Shown: piece after piece, positions 10,558-21,235 of the stretch | How positions within the stretch are numbered: position 1 is the stretch's first letter | Layout of the letters: each line of letters opens with the position of its first letter | From: Acheta domesticus | Taxonomy: Eukaryota; Arthropoda; Insecta; Orthoptera; Gryllidae | Assembly: GCA_031308135.1 (NCBI GenBank) | Contig: JAHLJT010009436.1 | Span: 119,476,678 to 119,540,677, forward strand | Direction: 5' to 3' | Length of the DNA stretch: 64,000 nucleotides | Position numbers and translations under genes: made by a program | The notes under the pieces: model-generated | Seen by the model: only the letters and a program-made list of their open reading frames with translations | Told to the model about the DNA's origin: nothing | The model's database searches: none

Positions 10558-12680
10558 GGCGTGACAGTCGCATCATGTGCGCAGAATGTGATGTAGGACT
10601 GTGTGTGACCCCATGCTTCAAAATGTATCACGCACAGAAAAATTATTAATGAAAGAAAAACAATAAACAAAAGAAAAATAACACGTAACAAAAAAATAAA
10701 TATATAAACAAAAATTAAAAATAAAAAACATAAAAATAATACTTTTTCAAGAAGTTTGGAAGGATTTGGAAAGAAACAATACATATTATTATTATTATTA
10801 TTATTAAAAAAAAGAGAGAAAGAGAAGCAGCAGCAGAAAGAGAGATGTTTAAGAAGAAAGTGTTAGAAATGGAAGGATTCCAGAGCAGGAAGGAAAAGAA
10901 GACAGGATCAAAATGGTCCGAGGAGAGAAAAGTCATGCACAGCGAGAAGATGAAGAGTAATGGAGGAAGAAGCAATGAAATTGGTGCGTGGTCCCTAGAT
11001 GACCCAAACGAAAGAAGAAGAAAAATAATACTTTTAACTTCATCAGTGCCGGATCTTAAAGAGGGGCGGAAAGTGTGCGTTGTTTTGATAACAACTGAGA
11101 GCGCGCGCAAGAGAAGACCGCACGAAAAAGTATTCAGCACACGGCGTGCGGCGGCGACCGGAGCCCCTAATGCTTAGCAGTGAAAGGCTTCACCGACCAC
11201 GCCCCTTGACACGATCCGTGTGGCGTGGCAATAATAGCTGTACAAAAATTCAGTCACATGACTGAACGCTCTGTACTCTGTATAAACGTACGTATACGAG
11301 AAAGTAAAATTTTGGAGCTGTTTTAAGAAAAAAATTCAAACTAAAAATTACTTGACTGCCACTAACAATTGCATGTGTTTTATAATAGGAAATATCCGCA
11401 GTGGTGGTAGTAATATGGAACACAGATTTATCGATAGTTGTTAGATTTCTCGTAACTCAACGCGGTATAAAACAGAAAAACAACGTATAATTTTATAAAT
11501 TTTTGATTAATGATAATAGCTTTTGATCAATAAATATGAGAATATGCAACATTTAGCCATGTACAAGCATGGGCACTATAAATTCACGTAATATTCCAAA
11601 TGCATCAAAAAAAAGGGGGGGGCAAAACTCTGCAGCTTAGTTATTACACCTATGCAGTTTCCAAGTTCTTGATTGATGAAAAAACAGGGAAATATAATCC
11701 TTGTCATCTTATCTTCCTTTTAGAGGTGAATACTTGCATAGTTATATTGTGTTCACCCAGGCTAAAGTATTTTATTTACCTAGTTATATATCATATTCTG
11801 ATTTCATGTACATTACTGTTCGTAATCACTAATTGAATACAACTGAATGTAACATTATAAATATTAAAATTATTTGTAATAAAAATAGTGGTGTTAGGTT
11901 TCATTCAAATAAATGTTTTAAATCACTCAATACATTTGCTTGATTGTGTTTAAACTCTCCACCACTTTTGATATTGTAATGATTAAATACCCTGAGGCAT
12001 TTTGCTGCCAAATACTCCCTTAACAAGCTATAGTTTCTTCATGGACATCTTATAATTGAAGTTGGCTTTCCTTAGGGTAATTAGTTACCAAGTGTTATCT
12101 GTATTATGAAGGACAATTGGGACAATTCCACTTTGTCGGAAGGACAAATTCCACTTTGTTAATACACATACCAACAAAATCTTGTTTTATAAATTCAGTG
12201 AAGTAGGGTCAAAATAACTGGCCTGTAATAGACGTTTCAAAATTAAAATTCATATAATTTTTTTTTACAAACCGCATCTGTGAGAGAAGTGAAAGATTTT
12301 CAGTTACAAACTCATTAGTGGTGAATTTATACAGGGAAAGTGAATCTCCTGAACAAGAAAAAAATAGAAAAGAGTGATAAATAGGGACTAGATTATAGGC
12401 AACATAAAAAGGCTGAAAAATGTAAAAAATTTGCTGAAAATATGAAATATGTGAAAAATGCAACTTAAAATAAGGCAAAAGCAACATATATTATTTTTTT
12501 ATGAAAATCTGAACAAGAATAAAAATATGACATTAATTATGTATCAGAACATTTTTTACAATTTTTCACAGTCGTAAAAAGTGCCTTCTATTCGTCAATA
12601 TATATTTATTAATTGATCACAAATGTCCCGCCATCTACTGAAGTTACCAGGAAATACATTTACTTTGTTCCAGCGTGTAT
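10558..12680. other. Unassigned; A/G-rich stretch and simple repeats
   Basis: It contains an (ATT)n run near 10785-10805, a purine-rich stretch at 10808-11040 that keeps a 110-codon frame open, and AT-rich DNA beyond 11200. No gene is supported. Open frames here follow base composition. Confidence 0.4.
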
Positions 12681-12689
12681 AGCTGCACG

Positions 12690-12998
12690 CTAAAATTCAT
12701 CACTGCCATTAACAAAATTATTAATTTTTAAGGTTTCATTCACTTCAAAATCGGTACATATCGAAAGATGACCAAAACTATCTAAAGCAAGTAATGCTTG
12801 GCAAGATATAATCTTGAAAGTAAAATAATACTTATGGTATCTAGCAAGGGATACCAACTGTAAAGGTGTGATTTTATCTGTAATGTTCTTGAGATCTGGT
12901 AGCATAGAGGAAGGATTTTCCTCTACACCGGTAGGCAGAAGAGGAGGAGAGGACATTACACATACAGGTCTTGTGTAGATATCAGTGTGTTTAAAAGC
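12690..12998 (-). CDS. Uncharacterised ORF with protein-like sequence
   Basis: The minus-strand frame is open from 12998 to a stop at 12690, with the first ATG at 12956 (88 codons). The C-terminal half reads like a folded domain: LQLVSLARYHKYYFTFKI, ISCQALLALDSFGHLSICTD, FEVNETLKINNFVNGSDEF. The 'LLALDSFGHLSIC' segment resembles a beta-propeller blade, but I do not recognise the protein. It lies 450 bp downstream of ALG14 on the same strand. It could be a last exon, a small gene or a gene fragment; no convincing acceptor is visible just upstream. Confidence 0.3.
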   Translation of the reverse strand, partial: AFKHTDIYTRPVCVMSSPPLLPTGVEENPSSMLPDLKNITDKITPLQLVSLARYHKYYFTFKIISCQALLALDSFGHLSICTDFEVNETLKINNFVNGSDEF

Positions 12999-13001
12999 TT
13001 A

Positions 13002-13445
13002 CAGTGACACAATTGATACAAGACATGCAATTCATTGTTTAGTTTCACTTCAACAAAATTTAAAAAATTAGGCAAAATATGTCTCATATGACAAGTGTTC
13101 AGTAAAATATGTTAAAGAACAAAATACCCTTAATGTGTAAATATGCATATGAATCAATCTCTAGTGATAAGCAATAACTGGATGGTATAAATATTTTATT
13201 TCCGAGTAGCCATCTCTTATCTTTCAAAATATGAGTATTATCATCTCATGATCTCAAGAGAATATTGTACTGTGTATTGATAAAAGGTTTGATTGCATTG
13301 GAAAAGAGCAAATTAATTTCTATTTTCTCAGAATATATTAATTTAATAAGAATAACAAGTACTGTAAATGTGCAGATTATACAATTACAAATATGTTTAG
13401 AGTGACAAAAATAAATCAGAACTTAACTATCAAAGGAGAAACAAT
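13002..13445 (-). other. Probable ALG14 3' untranslated region
   Basis: AT-rich sequence directly after the ALG14 stop codon on the minus strand, with an AATAAA polyadenylation signal (minus sense) at about 13195-13200. No other feature is seen. Confidence 0.45.
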
Positions 13446-14122
13446 CTAAACCAATCTTCCAATATATTTTGTCTTCTTATACTTTTTTTCTAGTTCAGGC
13501 CACTGTACAATAACAACATCAGCAAAATATAGCAAAATTTTACCAGACAATGATAACGAAGTAACACGGCACACACTCTCTACAAATACAGTTGTCACAT
13601 CACACAAATAAAATATTTTCATCACAAAAGCTATAAGACAAATAGGAATGCAAGTGCCTGGTCCGTTAGTAAGTATAAGGTTAGGTCTCTGAATCAACAT
13701 GACAGGAATGCAATATAAAATTGAATATAAAGTTGTAAAGATAGAAGAGAAATATGATTGCCCAACATTTCGACTCCTTGGAATTCTCTCGAGATATAAT
13801 TTGATTCATTATCACATTTCAAAGTTTCTTCCATTACATGAATTTTTGATTCACTTGTAAAGTCTCCTTTGGCAAGTATGTAGGTACGAGGAGAATAGAG
13901 TTTTGGATTCAAACTTCTAACTAAACGAAGCATTTCAGCAGTGTGACCACCAGATCCAATTATTATAAGCGTTTTCACGCGTGGATACTTTTTCTCCTTG
14001 TGTTCACCATGCGTGACTTCTTTTTGAACCAAAAGAAATATCCGTAAAAATATAAACCCTAACAAGAAACACGTGAATACAACTAGGAAACATATTATAT
14101 TCCATGTAATACGATAATCCAT
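13446..14122 (-). CDS. ALG14: ALG14, UDP-GlcNAc transferase membrane subunit (frameshifted)
   Basis: Known role: ALG14 anchors the catalytic subunit ALG13 at the cytosolic face of the ER. Together they add the second GlcNAc to GlcNAc-PP-dolichol from UDP-GlcNAc, step two of N-glycan precursor synthesis. Seen here: an N-terminal membrane helix (residues about 7-32, rich in F/L/I), the glycine loop IIIGSGGHTAEMLRLV (53-68), then after a frame change PRSRNVGQSYFSSIFTTLYS, LILTNGPGTCIPICLIAF, FVESVCRVTSLSLSGKI and a C-terminal VQWPELEKKYKKTKYIGRLV. All are family signatures, and about 224 residues matches the usual 210-230. The frame breaks between 'NYISRE' and 'PRSRNV', at 13781-13795, where an extra GA (AGAGA for AGA) explains the shift; the first frame alone stops after 142 residues. 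There is no intron. It may be a real gene with an assembly indel, a broken allele or a retrocopy. The start is the only ATG before the membrane helix. Confidence 0.85.
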
Positions 14123-14271
14123 GAATTGTTCACGTACATATCAAGACACAACATGAAATAGTATGAAACACGATTTTTACCACGTAGCCAACTCCAAATA
14201 CAACCGTCACAATTAAAGGCAACACTGGACAAATTCGCGCTCGTAGCACGACCAAGCACGCCTCCACCATT

Positions 14272-14527
14272 TATACTGCGATTTTTGTAGGAAGAGCTCT
14301 CAAGATAACTCAAATCCCATCTTCGCGATGGAATATGTCACGGCAGTTCGCGTCTTTCTCGGTCTCGCCGGTAGAAGTCGCATGATCGCAAGCACTGCTT
14401 CATACGGTCGCGATCGTGCGAAATCTAGCGGAACGACTGTGAATGATACGAAATGCCGTGACATATTCCATCGCGAAGATGGGATTTGAGTTATCTTGAG
14501 AGCTCTTCCTACAAAAATCGTAGTATA
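14272..14527. mobile_element. Small inverted-repeat element, family M1 (copy a)
   Basis: A 256-bp near-palindrome. The ends are TATACTGCGATTTTTGTAGG and its complement CCTACAAAAATCG...TATA, and the inverted arms include GAGCTCTCAAGATAACTCAA and CCATCTTCGCGATGGAATAT. TA lies at both edges. A second copy is at 36308-36564 with its centre inverted. It lies 150 bp upstream of the ALG14 start codon. With no coding capacity it is a MITE, probably mobilised by a TA-targeting transposase. Confidence 0.8.
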
Positions 14528-14702
14528 TACTTGGGTTTTTATTTCTTGGCGCGTGGGGTCTTGGCTTCACGATGGCTCATGGTATTTCGCGTCTTTCTCG
14601 TTGCGAATCCTGGCAGCACATACGAGAACGATGCGAAATATCGTGAGATATTCCATCGTGAAGACAAGACTTCACGCGCCAAGAAATAAAAACCCAAGTA
14701 TA
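14526..14702. mobile_element. Small inverted-repeat element, family M2 (copy a)
   Basis: Ends TATACTTGGGTTTTTATTTC and the complement, followed inward by TTGGCGCGTG. It abuts element M1a and shares its terminal TATA. The interior (ATTTCGCGTCTTTCTCG ... GAGATATTCCATCG) matches the interior of M1, although the outer ends differ. Other copies are at 26971-27196 and 27195-27312. Confidence 0.75.
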
Positions 14703-14717
14703 ACAAAACAAAGCATA

Positions 14718-15030
14718 TGACATAGATGACTCACTCTTACAGGCACCTTGAACGAGCAAACAAATACAGTTGACTCTTGCAGCCACCGGGAGCGCTAGAT
14801 CGTACACTCCATGAAGGATAGGATATCTGTGGAAATATTTTCAAAGGAGGCATTCCACGCTGCCCATTTGTTTTCTTTTCTTGGCGAGCACATGGCGCGT
14901 ACTGGTTGTGTTTTCAACTGGTGGTACAGGTAGTTTTGGTTCTGGTAATTAACATATTAAAAATATGGCTACTATTTTAAAGAAGTAGAAAAGTAAATGT
15001 GTCGTAAAGGATTGCAATGATGTGTTTGGC
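14718..15030 (+). repeat. Dispersed repeat with THAP-domain relict, copy A
   Basis: This segment matches the reverse complement of 26560-26925. Shared words include CATAGATG, CTCACTC, CACCGGGAGCGCTA, CGTACACTCCATGAA, GAAAATATTTTCAAAG, GGCATTCCAC and TGGCTACTATTTTAAAGAAG. Its end encodes KCVVKDCNDVFG, the opening cysteine pair of a THAP zinc finger, preceded by an in-frame stop. In both copies an M2 element lies right beside it, suggesting one larger mobile unit, perhaps a P-element-like transposon. Confidence 0.6.
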
Positions 15031-15589
15031 CGCCTTTAGTAAAGACCTCCCCCAGAAACACTGGCAACATTGCATCTACACTCCCGTACGTCCGGCTGCT
15101 CGCCTCTCGCCCGTGTAGAATACATGGGAGCCAGTAGCGTCAAATTATTGGGGGGAGGGGATTCAATTGATGAGGTGCAAATCCTCAGAATATGAATATC
15201 CAACAAAATATTAGAGTGTCACGTTTTCCATGGTGGAGGAGCCAATGCAGGAATGTCCATTATTTTATCATTTAAGTTAATTTATTAAGATGTACATTTA
15301 GTTGTTTTTTTTTGTAAATAGGAGTTAAAGATGGCAAATGCTTACCCACATTTTTAAATATTATATCTGCAAATCATTAAAATTCACCTGTTTCATCAAT
15401 GTTAACAATTTGCACATCTTATATACATTAACCATCAACACATCATATCTCATTTTCAAGTTACTATATACGGTAATATTTGACGCAATTCCTGTTGCCA
15501 TTTTAACTGTGTCAATATTTTTGTTTCCACACATACAAAGATGTAGATCAATATAATTAAGCGAGAAATAAAAAAACAGTCGAATTGTG
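15031..15589. other. Unassigned sequence
   Basis: AT-rich with one 72-codon open frame (15338-15556) rich in I/L/Y and no motif. Nothing else is seen. Confidence 0.4.
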
Positions 15590-17050
15590 TAAATTGGGTG
15601 CTTTTTGTAAAAGAAAGTTGTGTTAGTTACACCATTTATAATTCAAGAACGACTGAACCAATTTTACTTATATCTGTTTAGTTGGATTCAGCTCCGTCCC
15701 GAATAACAAAATAACTAATAAAATATCGAAAAATGGCACTATATGACGCTGAAGAATAAAAAACTAGACATGTAAATGCAGCCCGCTACACAATTCGAAT
15801 CTATATCGTTAAATAACTCCTAAACGAAACGTTCTGGGACCTTAAGAACTAAAATATGAGGCCTTTGGCCTCAATAAATCTTTCCTTCACTGTATTCTAG
15901 AGGATGAGATCTTTTTGGGCATTCTACATTTTTGCTGGTCCGGCGCTTCTCAATATTACTCACCTATTCAAAGACGTGCAGAATCTAAGTAAATAAAACA
16001 AAGTCGGGGTAATTAAACCATTTATAACTCAAGAACGACTGGACCAATTTTAATTATCTCCAATTTGTTGGATTCATCTCCGCCCCGAATAGCAGAATAA
16101 CTCTTTAAAATACCGGAAAATTTCATGAAAAATAATTATTCAGAAAATTAATCTAATATATGAAAATCAATGTTTGTTGGTTGGTGCTTAATGCGCTGCC
16201 GTACCAGGCATCCAATTACGATAAAAATGTGTCAACTTATTGCTTGCACTCGCGGAAAGAACATAGGCATAGTACAATTATTGTAACTCCACTAGATGGC
16301 ACTAGAGCACATGATGGCTTTCAGTTAAATGCAATTCCTAATTCACGTGAGCTCCATTGTTGCTGGGCGTTACCGTGTGCCGTGGGGTGAGGTCCAGGAG
16401 AACAAGCGGAGCAGGTTGAAGAGAGGAGAGGGAAAAGAGAGGAAAAAATAAAAAGGAAAAATAGAGAGAGACGGAAATAGAGAGAGGGAAGAAACAGATA
16501 AGAGAGGGAAAATAGTAAAAGAGAAGGAAAATAGAGAGGGGGAGTAGAGAGAGAGGGAAGTGAACAGAGGGGGAGAGACAGAGAGGAGGAAAAGAGGAGA
16601 AAAAGAGAAGGGGGAGAGGGATATTTCCTCATTTATTTCTTCTGCGGCAGCAACGCGCCGGGTACCAGCTAGAGGGAAAATAGAGAGATGGGGAAATAGG
16701 GAAAGAGAGGGAAAATAGTGAAAGAGAAGGAAAATAGAGGTAAAATGGAGAGGGGAAAATAGAGAGAGAGGGAAATGAGTCATAGTGGTGGAAAAGAGAA
16801 AGAGGGGGAGAAGAGACAGGGAGAAAAGAGACACAGAGGGGAAAGAGACACAGATGGAAAAGAGGGGGGAAATGAGATAGGAGGAAAAAGATGGAGGGGG
16901 AGAGAGAGAGGAAGAACAAGACAGAGGGGGAGGGAGGGAGGAGGAAAAAGTCAGAGGGGGAGGGACAGAAGAGAAAAAAGAGAGAGGGGAGAGAAGAATA
17001 TTTCCTCAATTATTTCGTCTGCGGCAGCAACCCGCCGGGTACCAGCTAGT
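15590..17050 (+). mobile_element. Non-autonomous Helitron-like element with duplicated 3' end
   Basis: The right end reads CTGCGGCAGCAACCCGCCGG, GTACCAGCTAG, then T. The short hairpin ACCCGCCGGGT followed by CTAG|T is a Helitron 3' end. The same end, with CGCGCCGGGTACCAGCTAG, also occurs at 16622-16671. Each copy is preceded by a purine-rich tract (GGGAAAATAGAGAGAG-type, about 16410-16620 and 16672-17000). Near the left, an approximately 70-bp segment (AACGACTGRACCAATTTTA core) occurs twice, at about 15622-15700 and 16008-16075. No helicase is present. The left boundary is an estimate. Confidence 0.6.
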
Positions 17051-17653
17051 GTATAATAATCTTGTGCATATCACAAAAATCATATTTTCTGCATAAAGAT
17101 CTAACACGAACTATTTAAATAAACTAGGTAACGTTTCAAAGAACATTAAAATGTCTTTATTAATAACGTCATTGGTGAGATAGATATTTGTAAATAATTT
17201 GAATAATTTATTTTTTCTTTGTATTTCATGTATTCCTGTAATTTGTTTTAGATAGCTTTGATGATCGCTACGCGATCAAAAAGATCTTGAGTTTAAATAT
17301 ATATTTGATAACGGACAACACCTTTTATTTATTTAAAATCTCTTTAATTATGTTGCAAGAATTGTAACCTTCAAAATGCGATAAGGCAAGGAAAATAATT
17401 CTGAGTAGCTTTATTATTGCGTATAAACAAGGACCATCGATGTTATACATGAATGGACAATGCTTTACTCTCTAAGATCTCTTGGCAATGCCTCAGGTGA
17501 TGAAAGTAAGTAATTTATCTATTTTTCTGTTTTCACCGAAGCGACACGTATCGCGCCCTTCAACACACTGAAAACTAGCCCGGCTTCAGGACGTATCCGC
17601 GGTGTTGCCGCTTTTCTCTGGGTTAGTCCTTCTTTAAGGTGGCCATGGTAAGG
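17051..17653. other. Unassigned AT-rich sequence
   Basis: I see no gene. The 65-codon minus-strand frame at 17519-17716 overlaps a THAP relict read on the plus strand and looks like a chance frame. Confidence 0.4.
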
Positions 17654-17735
17654 GACATCGGTTTCTTCGAAACGATGAAGAATTGTTTGCGAAATGATGA
17701 GCTTGAAATAATTCATTGATTTCGGAGTTTACAAT
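17654..17735 (+). pseudogene. THAP-domain fragment
   Basis: The plus strand encodes HRFLRNDEELFAK followed by stops. The nucleotides match the THAP relict at 26497-26570 (minus) across CATCGNTTTCNTCGNAACGA, GAAGAATTGTT and ATTCATTGATTTCGG-like words. Only the middle of a THAP domain remains. Confidence 0.5.
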
Positions 17736-17992
17736 GGAAGAGTTTAGAATCGACTATATCTGCGGTCGGGTTCCCTGTGGCCTCCACAGAGTGTGCCATA
17801 AATGATTTGGCAACCAGGAAGCAAAACATTGACTACATGTTGCACTGGTAGGAACCACAGAACAGTAAAGGAACTGTAACATCCTATTTAAGTCAGGAAG
17901 TGGGATAAATCAAGAAAAACTTGTTTCTCAACCCAAAGTTGCTGCCATATTGCAAGACATGATCTACCCAACGTTCTGTAGAGCAGTTTTTC
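17736..17992. other. Unassigned sequence before the Helitron
   Basis: No gene, repeat or signal recognised. Confidence 0.35.
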
Positions 17993-17995
17993 ATA

Positions 17996-18042
<47 letters not shown>

Positions 18043-18599
18043 TCTCGTGTCACAATTTTAGTTACCATACTCCTCCGAAACGGCTTGACAGATTTTGATG
18101 AAATTTTATATGTATATTCAGTAGGTCTGAGAATAGGTTGTTATCTATTTTTTATACCACGTAGTGATAAGGGTGGTCCACCCCAATTTTTTTTATTTTT
18201 CGCACTAAACGTTTTAGGCAACCCGCTACACACGGTAGGTATTTCACACTGCGGTATTTCACCCGCTACACGGTGTTTCTCCATATTACGCACCTGCTCA
18301 GGGATGTGCAGAATCTGCTATTAAATGTGAATAACACGGAGAGAGACGGAGAAAGAGAGAGAGAGACGGAGAAACAGAGAGAGACGGAGAAAGAGAGAGA
18401 CGGAGAAAGAAAGAGACGGAGAAACAGAGAGAGACGGAGAAAGAGAGAGACAGAAAGAAAGAGACGGAGAAAGGGAGACGGAGAAAGAGAGAGAGAGACG
18501 GAGAAAGACAGAGACTGAGAAAGATAGAGACGGGGAAAGAGAGAGAGGGAAGGAGAAAGATCGATATAGGGACAGAACAACGTCTGCCGGGCTCAACTA
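17993..18599 (+). mobile_element. Non-autonomous Helitron, about 0.6 kb
   Basis: The 5' end is TC followed by an (AT)n run (18003-18036), then AAATTTCTCGTGTCACAATT, CATACTCCTCCGAAACGGCT and a GATTTTGATGAAATTTT stretch. This combination is typical of insect Helitron 5' ends. The 3' end is CGTCTGCCGGGCTCAACTAG, preceded by a purine minisatellite built from GAGAGACGGAGAAA (18337-18560). No Rep/helicase is present. It may be mobilised by a relative of the helicase relict near 25 kb. Confidence 0.7.
18337..18560. repeat. Purine minisatellite GAGAGACGGAGAAA
   Basis: Irregular tandem repeats of GAGAGACGGAGAAA(G) within the Helitron tail. The long open frames on both strands here are composition artefacts. 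Confidence 0.85.
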
Positions 18600-18647
18600 G
18601 AAACATGTTCGTCTCCGCGATACATTGTTGCGTTAGGTTTGAGAAGT

Positions 18648-19100
18648 CTTAAGGCTAAATGTACCGACACTAGTTCAATTTGTCGCCACCACGTGGCAGC
18701 ACCAAGTTTAGTGAATTTTACTTTACCGATTACGTCTGAACAAATGGTCCGATTTTCGATCTGTAAACGACATTTGACTCCTGTTTATAATAGAATTTAC
18801 GCTACGAAGCCCTTTTCCCAAAAAAACTAGTAGAAACTCGATTTTTAAAATTTTTCTCGTACTTCCGGGAACAATTTCAAAAATGTGGGCTTATAGCGCG
18901 ATGGCGACACGCTTCCAGAATCCAACGCCGTGTCAAACATGCAAATCGGATAAATAGGAGCGACGGTAAGTGAAATTTCGAAAAACACCTCACCCCACTC
19001 CCCCTTCCCTTTCCCCTTCCACGCCGCCGGGACATCCGCCCCTTGTGGGCCGGGCGGCGCGGCGAAGCCGGCACGGGCGAGCCGGCGCGGCGACGGGCTC
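18648..19100 (+). repeat. GC-rich dispersed repeat, inverted copy A
   Basis: It is nearly identical to the reverse complement of 23738-24189 with sharp common limits: outer CTTAAGGCTAAATGTACCGA and inner CGACGGGCTC. One end is a CpG-dense block (19015-19100) and the other is AT-rich. The 85-codon frame encoded in both copies (minus here, plus in copy B) has a simple R/G/P-rich start and no recognised domain. The two copies are 4.6 kb apart. They may be independent insertions or the terminal repeats of one 5.5-kb element. Confidence 0.8.
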
Positions 19101-19639
19101 TTGACTGAACTTTCGGGGGCAGCAAGCCAGACACCCTGTCACTTCGTTGATGCTTCCGTCACTTCGCATCCCAAGATATTTTCAACCCAAATATGAAACT
19201 AGTGATGCTGTAATAGGGGCAAACGGTCTCGTATCATCTTTACTAGTAGTATAAAACTATTATCTTATTCACTTATTCCATCTTCCTTCGAATACCATCA
19301 TAAGAATGTCTGAGGTATCACTCAAAACACCGATCCCGCTTTGGTGCTGATTAAAAAAAAATGAACTAATTGCGTAAATATCACCCATATTCCATCTCCT
19401 CACATCGTATTTTAGATATATTTTACTTCTAAGATCTTCCATTACCATTCACTACCGGAAAGAACAAGCTGAGATAACGCAAGAGCTCTTTTATCCTACG
19501 ACTCGATTTATCATTTCAAAACGGCGTTTGTCACCTTGATAGAATTCACCTGGTTAATTCCCTCTTCCAAGTAAAACAGCCGAATCGAATTTTTAAAACG
19601 TTTTCGTACTTTAGGACAAATTGCACATACTTTCTCATA
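19101..19639. other. Unassigned sequence
   Basis: AT-rich with no gene. The beginning is the flank of GC-rich repeat copy A. Confidence 0.35.
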
Positions 19640-20865
19640 GTAAAGTATTCTAATTTCTTTGGTCTGGGTCAGTTTTACCATCTTTCCCCATCTTCTGACA
19701 TCTTGCTGACATCTATCGCCGCCCAAAATACATTTTTTGAACTTTTCTCATTTTTCAGCTTCTTAATGGTAGATACGAAGTATTACTTTTAGGATATTAA
19801 AGAAGAGTAAAATTTCGTCCTATATAGGAATTTTCATTGATAAATTTGGAACCGCTCTTAAGAAAATGGCGTTTAAGCGTAAATGCGAAAATGGAAGCAA
19901 CGGAATTTTCACAAGAATCTTTCGACTTTTCGAACAACTTCATTTGGTGACATTTAAAGCACGTCTACTCACAAATGTAATAATGTATAAAATTTCTGGA
20001 AATGTGAACATTAATGGCGTGAGAGACACTTAAAAAATACATTTATTTATTTTTGAAAAATCAAAAAAATACAGCCAAATTCATTTTATGTCAACTCAAA
20101 GAATGCAAGTAGCATTCGTACGAAAAGTTTGAAGAAGCAATTTGAGAAAATGGCGTTTGAGCATTTGTGCAAATTCGGAAGTTTCAGTTCATTTTCACAG
20201 AAAACATCTGAGTTGTCGAGGAACTTTTAAGACATAATGTAAAGCACATGTACTCGTAAATGTAATAGTAGGGTGTTTTTGCACCCTCGAACGTTACGTA
20301 CTATCGATCTTCGGCTCATTCGCAGTGCAAGTTTCGCATCACTTTGGTGCATCTGCGCATGCGCAAAAGATCGATAGTACTTAACGTTCGAGGTGGCAAA
20401 AGCTCCCTAATATGAACAAATTGCCGTTAATGAAAATATTTACGAAATGAAAGGCTAGTCAAAGAATTACATTTTTGTAATTTTTGAAAAAAAAACAAAG
20501 GAATAGAGCAATATGGCGTTTATGTCATCTCAGAGTACATCAGGTACTATCCTTTCCAAAAGTTTCAGGAAAAAAGTTGAAGTCGATTTTGAGAAATCTT
20601 GTTCTTGTAATTTTTAAAAATTGCACAAATTGCACTCAATATTGCCCGAAAACTACTAAAAATTTCAAAAAAATGTGCATGACCTTATTGAAAGAACTAA
20701 GTATGGAGAACAAATATAATTTTAAGAGAAAATCTCTATCTTCAATTTTGTAGTTGTAGGAAGACGCCGAAAAAAAATTCGAACTTTTGCAATTTTCCCA
20801 AAATCAGTCAGCAATGTAAATAAGAGCTATGCCACCTTTAGTGTATTTTACTTTATTCTTACAAT
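19640..20865 (+). repeat. R1 dispersed repeat, body
   Basis: Non-coding AT-rich DNA made of diverged, roughly 300-430-bp quasi-tandem units. Each unit has words such as GAGAAAATGGCGTTTAAGCG, a GCGAAATTT-like stretch, TTTTCACAGAAAA, AAAGCACATGTACTCGTAAA and TACATTTTTGTAATTTTTGA. The same units occur at 57595-58700 (same orientation) and 62880-63770 (inverted). No protein is encoded. It is interrupted by a small element at 20271-20409. Confidence 0.75.
20271..20409. mobile_element. 139-bp inverted-repeat element inside R1
   Basis: The arms read GGGTGTTTTTGCACCCTCGA, ACGTTACGTACTATCGATCT at the left and the complement of GGGAGCTTTTGCCACCTCGA, ACGTTAAGTACTATCGATCT at the right. TA is present at both edges. 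It is a MITE nested in R1. Confidence 0.75.
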
Positions 20866-20959
20866 TAATTTAAGGAAAGCATTTGGAGTAATTTTTGATT
20901 GTTAGTGATTCGGGCGCGTCAACTACTGTGGTCATTAGTCCTGTAAGTGCAATGCACAT

Positions 20960-21235
20960 GCATTATTTCATCGTGAGGTGGAAGAGATGTTGCCCGCTAT
21001 GCCGATGGCGAGATCCGGCGCCGACCTTCCGTCCACTAGCGGGGCTTCCCAAACAGGTATCTGCCACCAGCGGGGCACCACCCCAGCCGGGACAAGCTCT
21101 AAATCACCGACCGATTTACCTGTCGGCTTGCCGGGTTCTTTCTTAACAAGGTATATCTCCCACCAGCAGTGCACGGCCCACAGCCGGGACAAATTCCAAT
21201 CCTCCCATTGGTCTCCCAGCATATATGGTAGTGTT
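20960..21235. repeat. GC-rich block with diverged tandem units
   Basis: CACCAGCGGGGCACCACCCC then AGCCGGGACAA recurs as CACCAGCAGTGCACGGCCCA then CAGCCGGGACAA about 105 bp later, with a third weak copy before. Open frames in both directions reflect base composition. This and the adjacent tRNA-like segment interrupt R1. Confidence 0.5.

Noticed and set aside
16321..17056. Long open frames on both strands (up to 154 codons)
   Set aside because: They follow a purine-rich simple repeat in a Helitron tail; the peptides are only S/L/F/P or E/R/G/K.
18266..18606. Four overlapping 80-104-codon frames
   Set aside because: They lie in the GAGAGACGGAGAAA minisatellite; low-complexity translation only.
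18877..19134. 85-codon frame conserved in two copies (also 23704-23961)
   Set aside because: Conservation is explained by the DNA repeat; the start differs between copies and the peptide is R/G/P-rich.
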